From assembly GCF_002387245.1 (NCBI RefSeq), contig NZ_DGLD01000015.1, positions 14,325 through 78,324 on the forward strand: a DNA stretch of 64,000 nucleotides, read 5' to 3'. Made by a program: the position numbers and the translations under genes. Source of the stretch: Brevundimonas sp. UBA4553. GTDB lineage: Bacteria > Pseudomonadota > Alphaproteobacteria > Caulobacterales > Caulobacteraceae. Shown piece by piece: positions 62,478 to 64,000 of this stretch. Every line of letters starts with the position of its first letter. The first letter of the stretch is position 1. Under the pieces are notes generated by a model that worked only from the letters and a program-made list of their open reading frames with translations, searched no databases and had not been told where the DNA came from.

Positions 62478-63908
62478 ATGGCGGGACCAACAGGGACTTC
62501 TGGCCCGGATATCGCGGGGAACGACAGGGTCAACATGGCCTTTATCGCCCTGATCGTGGCCGTCGCCACCATCGGCGGCTTCATGTTCGGCTATGATTCC
62601 GGGGTCATCAACGGCACGCAGGACGGGCTGGAAGCGGCCTTCAACCTGTCGGCCCTGGGCACAGGCTTCAACGTCGGGGCCATCCTGCTGGGCTGCGCCT
62701 TCGGGGCCTTCGCCGCGGGACGCCTGGCCGACGCCGTCGGTCGCCGAACTGTGATGCAGATCGCCGCAGTGATGTTCATCATCTCGGCCATCTGGGCCGG
62801 GGCGGCGGACAGCTCGGCCCACTTCATCCTAGCCCGCTTTATCGGTGGCCTGGGTGTCGGCGCGGCCTCGGTCCTGTCGCCGGCCTATATTTCGGAAGTC
62901 ACCCCGGCGTCGATCCGGGGGCGGCTGTCCTCGGTTCAGCAGATCATGATCATCACCGGCCTGACAGGAGCTTTCGTCGCCAACTACGCCCTGGCCAAGA
63001 CGGCGGGCGGTTCTACGGCGGAGTTCTGGCTGGGTTACCCGGCTTGGCGCTGGATGTTCTGGTTGCAGGTCGTTCCCGCCGCTATCTACTTGGTGGCGCT
63101 GCTGGCCATCCCGGAAAGCCCCCGCTACCTCGTCGTCAAGAAGAGGGACGCCCAGGCCGAAGCCGTGCTGTCCAGGCTGTTCGGTCAGGGCGCGGGCGCC
63201 CGCAAGGTCGCCGAAATCCGAGCTTCGTTGACCGCCGACCACAAGCCCCGGTTCGCTGACCTGCTGGACCCGCTCACCCGCAAGGTGCGCCCCATCGTCT
63301 GGGCCGGCTTGATCCTGGCGGTGTTCCAGCAACTGGTCGGCATCAACATCGTCTTCTACTACGGCGCGGTCCTGTGGCAGTCGGTCGGATTTTCCGAGAA
63401 CGACGCCCTTCAGATCAACATCCTGTCCGGTGTCCTGTCGATCGCGGCCTGCCTCGGCGTCGTGGCGGTGATCGACAAGATCGGCCGCAAGCCGCTGCTG
63501 CTGATCGGTTCGATCGGGATGTTTATTACGCTGGGCGTTCTTGCCTGGTGCTTCTCCAAGGCCGCCATGGTCGACGGGGCGTTGCACCTTGACGACCAGA
63601 CCGGTCTGACCGCGTTGATTTCGGCCAACGCCTATGTGGTCTTCTTCAACCTCAGTTGGGGGCCGGTCATGTGGGTCATGCTGGGCGAGATGTTCCCCAA
63701 CCAGATGCGCGGTTCCGCCCTGGCTGTCGCCGGCTTCGCCCAGTGGATCGCCAACTTCGCCATCGCCGTCAGCTTCCCGTGGATGGCGGCCACTCTGGGG
63801 TTGGTCGTGACCTATGGTTTCTATTCGGCCAGCGCACTGATCTCCTTCTTCCTGGTCCAGGCCTGGGTGAAGGAGACGCGGGGCCGTGAACTGGAAGACA
63901 TGGGCTGA
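62478..63908 (+). CDS. MFS sugar porter (XylE/GalP type)
   Basis: A 476-residue major-facilitator transporter with twelve hydrophobic segments. Sugar-porter signatures: GGFMFGYDSGVINGTQDGL, GRLADAVGRRTVMQIAAV, RFIGGLGVGAASVLSPAYISEVTPASIRGRLSSVQQ, PESPRYLVVKKRDAQAE, FQQLVGINIVFYYGAVLW and SWGPVMWVMLGEMFPNQMRGSALAVAGFAQW with the PETRG-type end KETRGRELEDM. It should import the pentose released by the pectin/arabinan enzymes by proton symport. GGGGAGGGA precedes the ATG. It is 72 bases behind the XylB-like gene and may form one operon with it. Confidence 0.94.
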   Translation: MAGPTGTSGPDIAGNDRVNMAFIALIVAVATIGGFMFGYDSGVINGTQDGLEAAFNLSALGTGFNVGAILLGCAFGAFAAGRLADAVGRRTVMQIAAVMFIISAIWAGAADSSAHFILARFIGGLGVGAASVLSPAYISEVTPASIRGRLSSVQQIMIITGLTGAFVANYALAKTAGGSTAEFWLGYPAWRWMFWLQVVPAAIYLVALLAIPESPRYLVVKKRDAQAEAVLSRLFGQGAGARKVAEIRASLTADHKPRFADLLDPLTRKVRPIVWAGLILAVFQQLVGINIVFYYGAVLWQSVGFSENDALQINILSGVLSIAACLGVVAVIDKIGRKPLLLIGSIGMFITLGVLAWCFSKAAMVDGALHLDDQTGLTALISANAYVVFFNLSWGPVMWVMLGEMFPNQMRGSALAVAGFAQWIANFAIAVSFPWMAATLGLVVTYGFYSASALISFFLVQAWVKETRGRELEDMG

Positions 63909-63989
63909 CGCCCGACTCTGATATGCCTCTCCCCGAACGCGGGGCGGCGCTTGCCCGTCGCCCCGCAACCTCTTTGAAAGGACCAGTCC

Positions 63990-64000
63990 ATGACCGACAC
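63990..64000 (+). CDS. Start of the next gene of the pentose operon (cut by the window)
   Basis: ATG 63990, 7 bases after AAAGGA, opens a frame that reads only M-T-D before the window ends. In the Caulobacter xylose operon the neighbouring genes are a dehydratase, a lactonase and an aldehyde dehydrogenase, so one of these is possible, but nothing in the available bases shows which. Confidence 0.4.

Overview
The window reads as GC-rich chromosomal DNA of an alphaproteobacterium, most likely Caulobacterales (a Brevundimonas- or Caulobacter-like organism). Reasons: dense short-gap operons, frequent GTG/TTG starts, five large TonB-dependent receptors (TBDRs), a ligase-associated DNA repair cassette, and a pentose dehydrogenase and keto-deoxy-pentonate dehydratase that closely resemble Caulobacter XylB and XylX. 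The genus is inferred; no rRNA or tRNA gene was seen.

Layout. 1-5.0 kb (minus): a tandem-TetR regulator, a TBDR and a PhoD-type phosphatase cut by the window edge. 5.0-7.3 kb: a LysR regulator divergent from a nitroreductase, then a frameshifted old-yellow-enzyme remnant. 7.9-10.2 kb (minus): a BlaI repressor and M56 (BlaR1-like) protease, then a membrane protein and a lipoprotein behind a second copy of the BlaI-type palindrome. 10.4-10.7 kb: an SLC13 transporter remnant. 11.0-12.9 kb: an outer-membrane barrel protein and a choloylglycine-hydrolase-family enzyme.

12.9-35.9 kb is an iron and siderophore island. It holds an IroE/Fes-like esterase, a FecCD permease and ATPase, and a minus-strand run of TBDR, YncE-like propeller, Fur-like regulator, second TBDR, binding protein and second YncE-like propeller, with Fur-box-like sites ahead of both TBDRs. 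A LysR regulator and a two-component system follow, then a complete entC-entE-entB-ArCP-entF-entA operon. The NRPS has the EntF order C-A-T-TE and EntF-like (serine) A-domain motifs, so the product is predicted to be a 2,3-dihydroxybenzoyl-serine, enterobactin-type catecholate. The binding protein, FecCD/ATPase and esterase would import and open it.

35.9-43.0 kb (minus) is a ligase-associated DNA repair cassette: exonuclease, ATP-dependent ligase, DEXH helicase and PdeM phosphoesterase, with a topoisomerase IB inside it. 43.1-45.6 kb holds a stress-type SDR, a metallophosphoesterase and a nucleotidyltransferase.

45.6-64 kb is a pectin and arabinan utilisation locus: two Pel10-type pectate lyases, a PL1-like lyase, two GH43 enzymes, a 1136-residue TBDR, a 996-residue beta-helix plus glycosidase-like protein, a LacI regulator, and the start of a Weimberg-type pentose operon (XylX-like dehydratase, XylB-like dehydrogenase, MFS sugar porter and the first bases of another gene). 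LacI-type palindromes and a shared 17-base AT-rich element mark its promoters.
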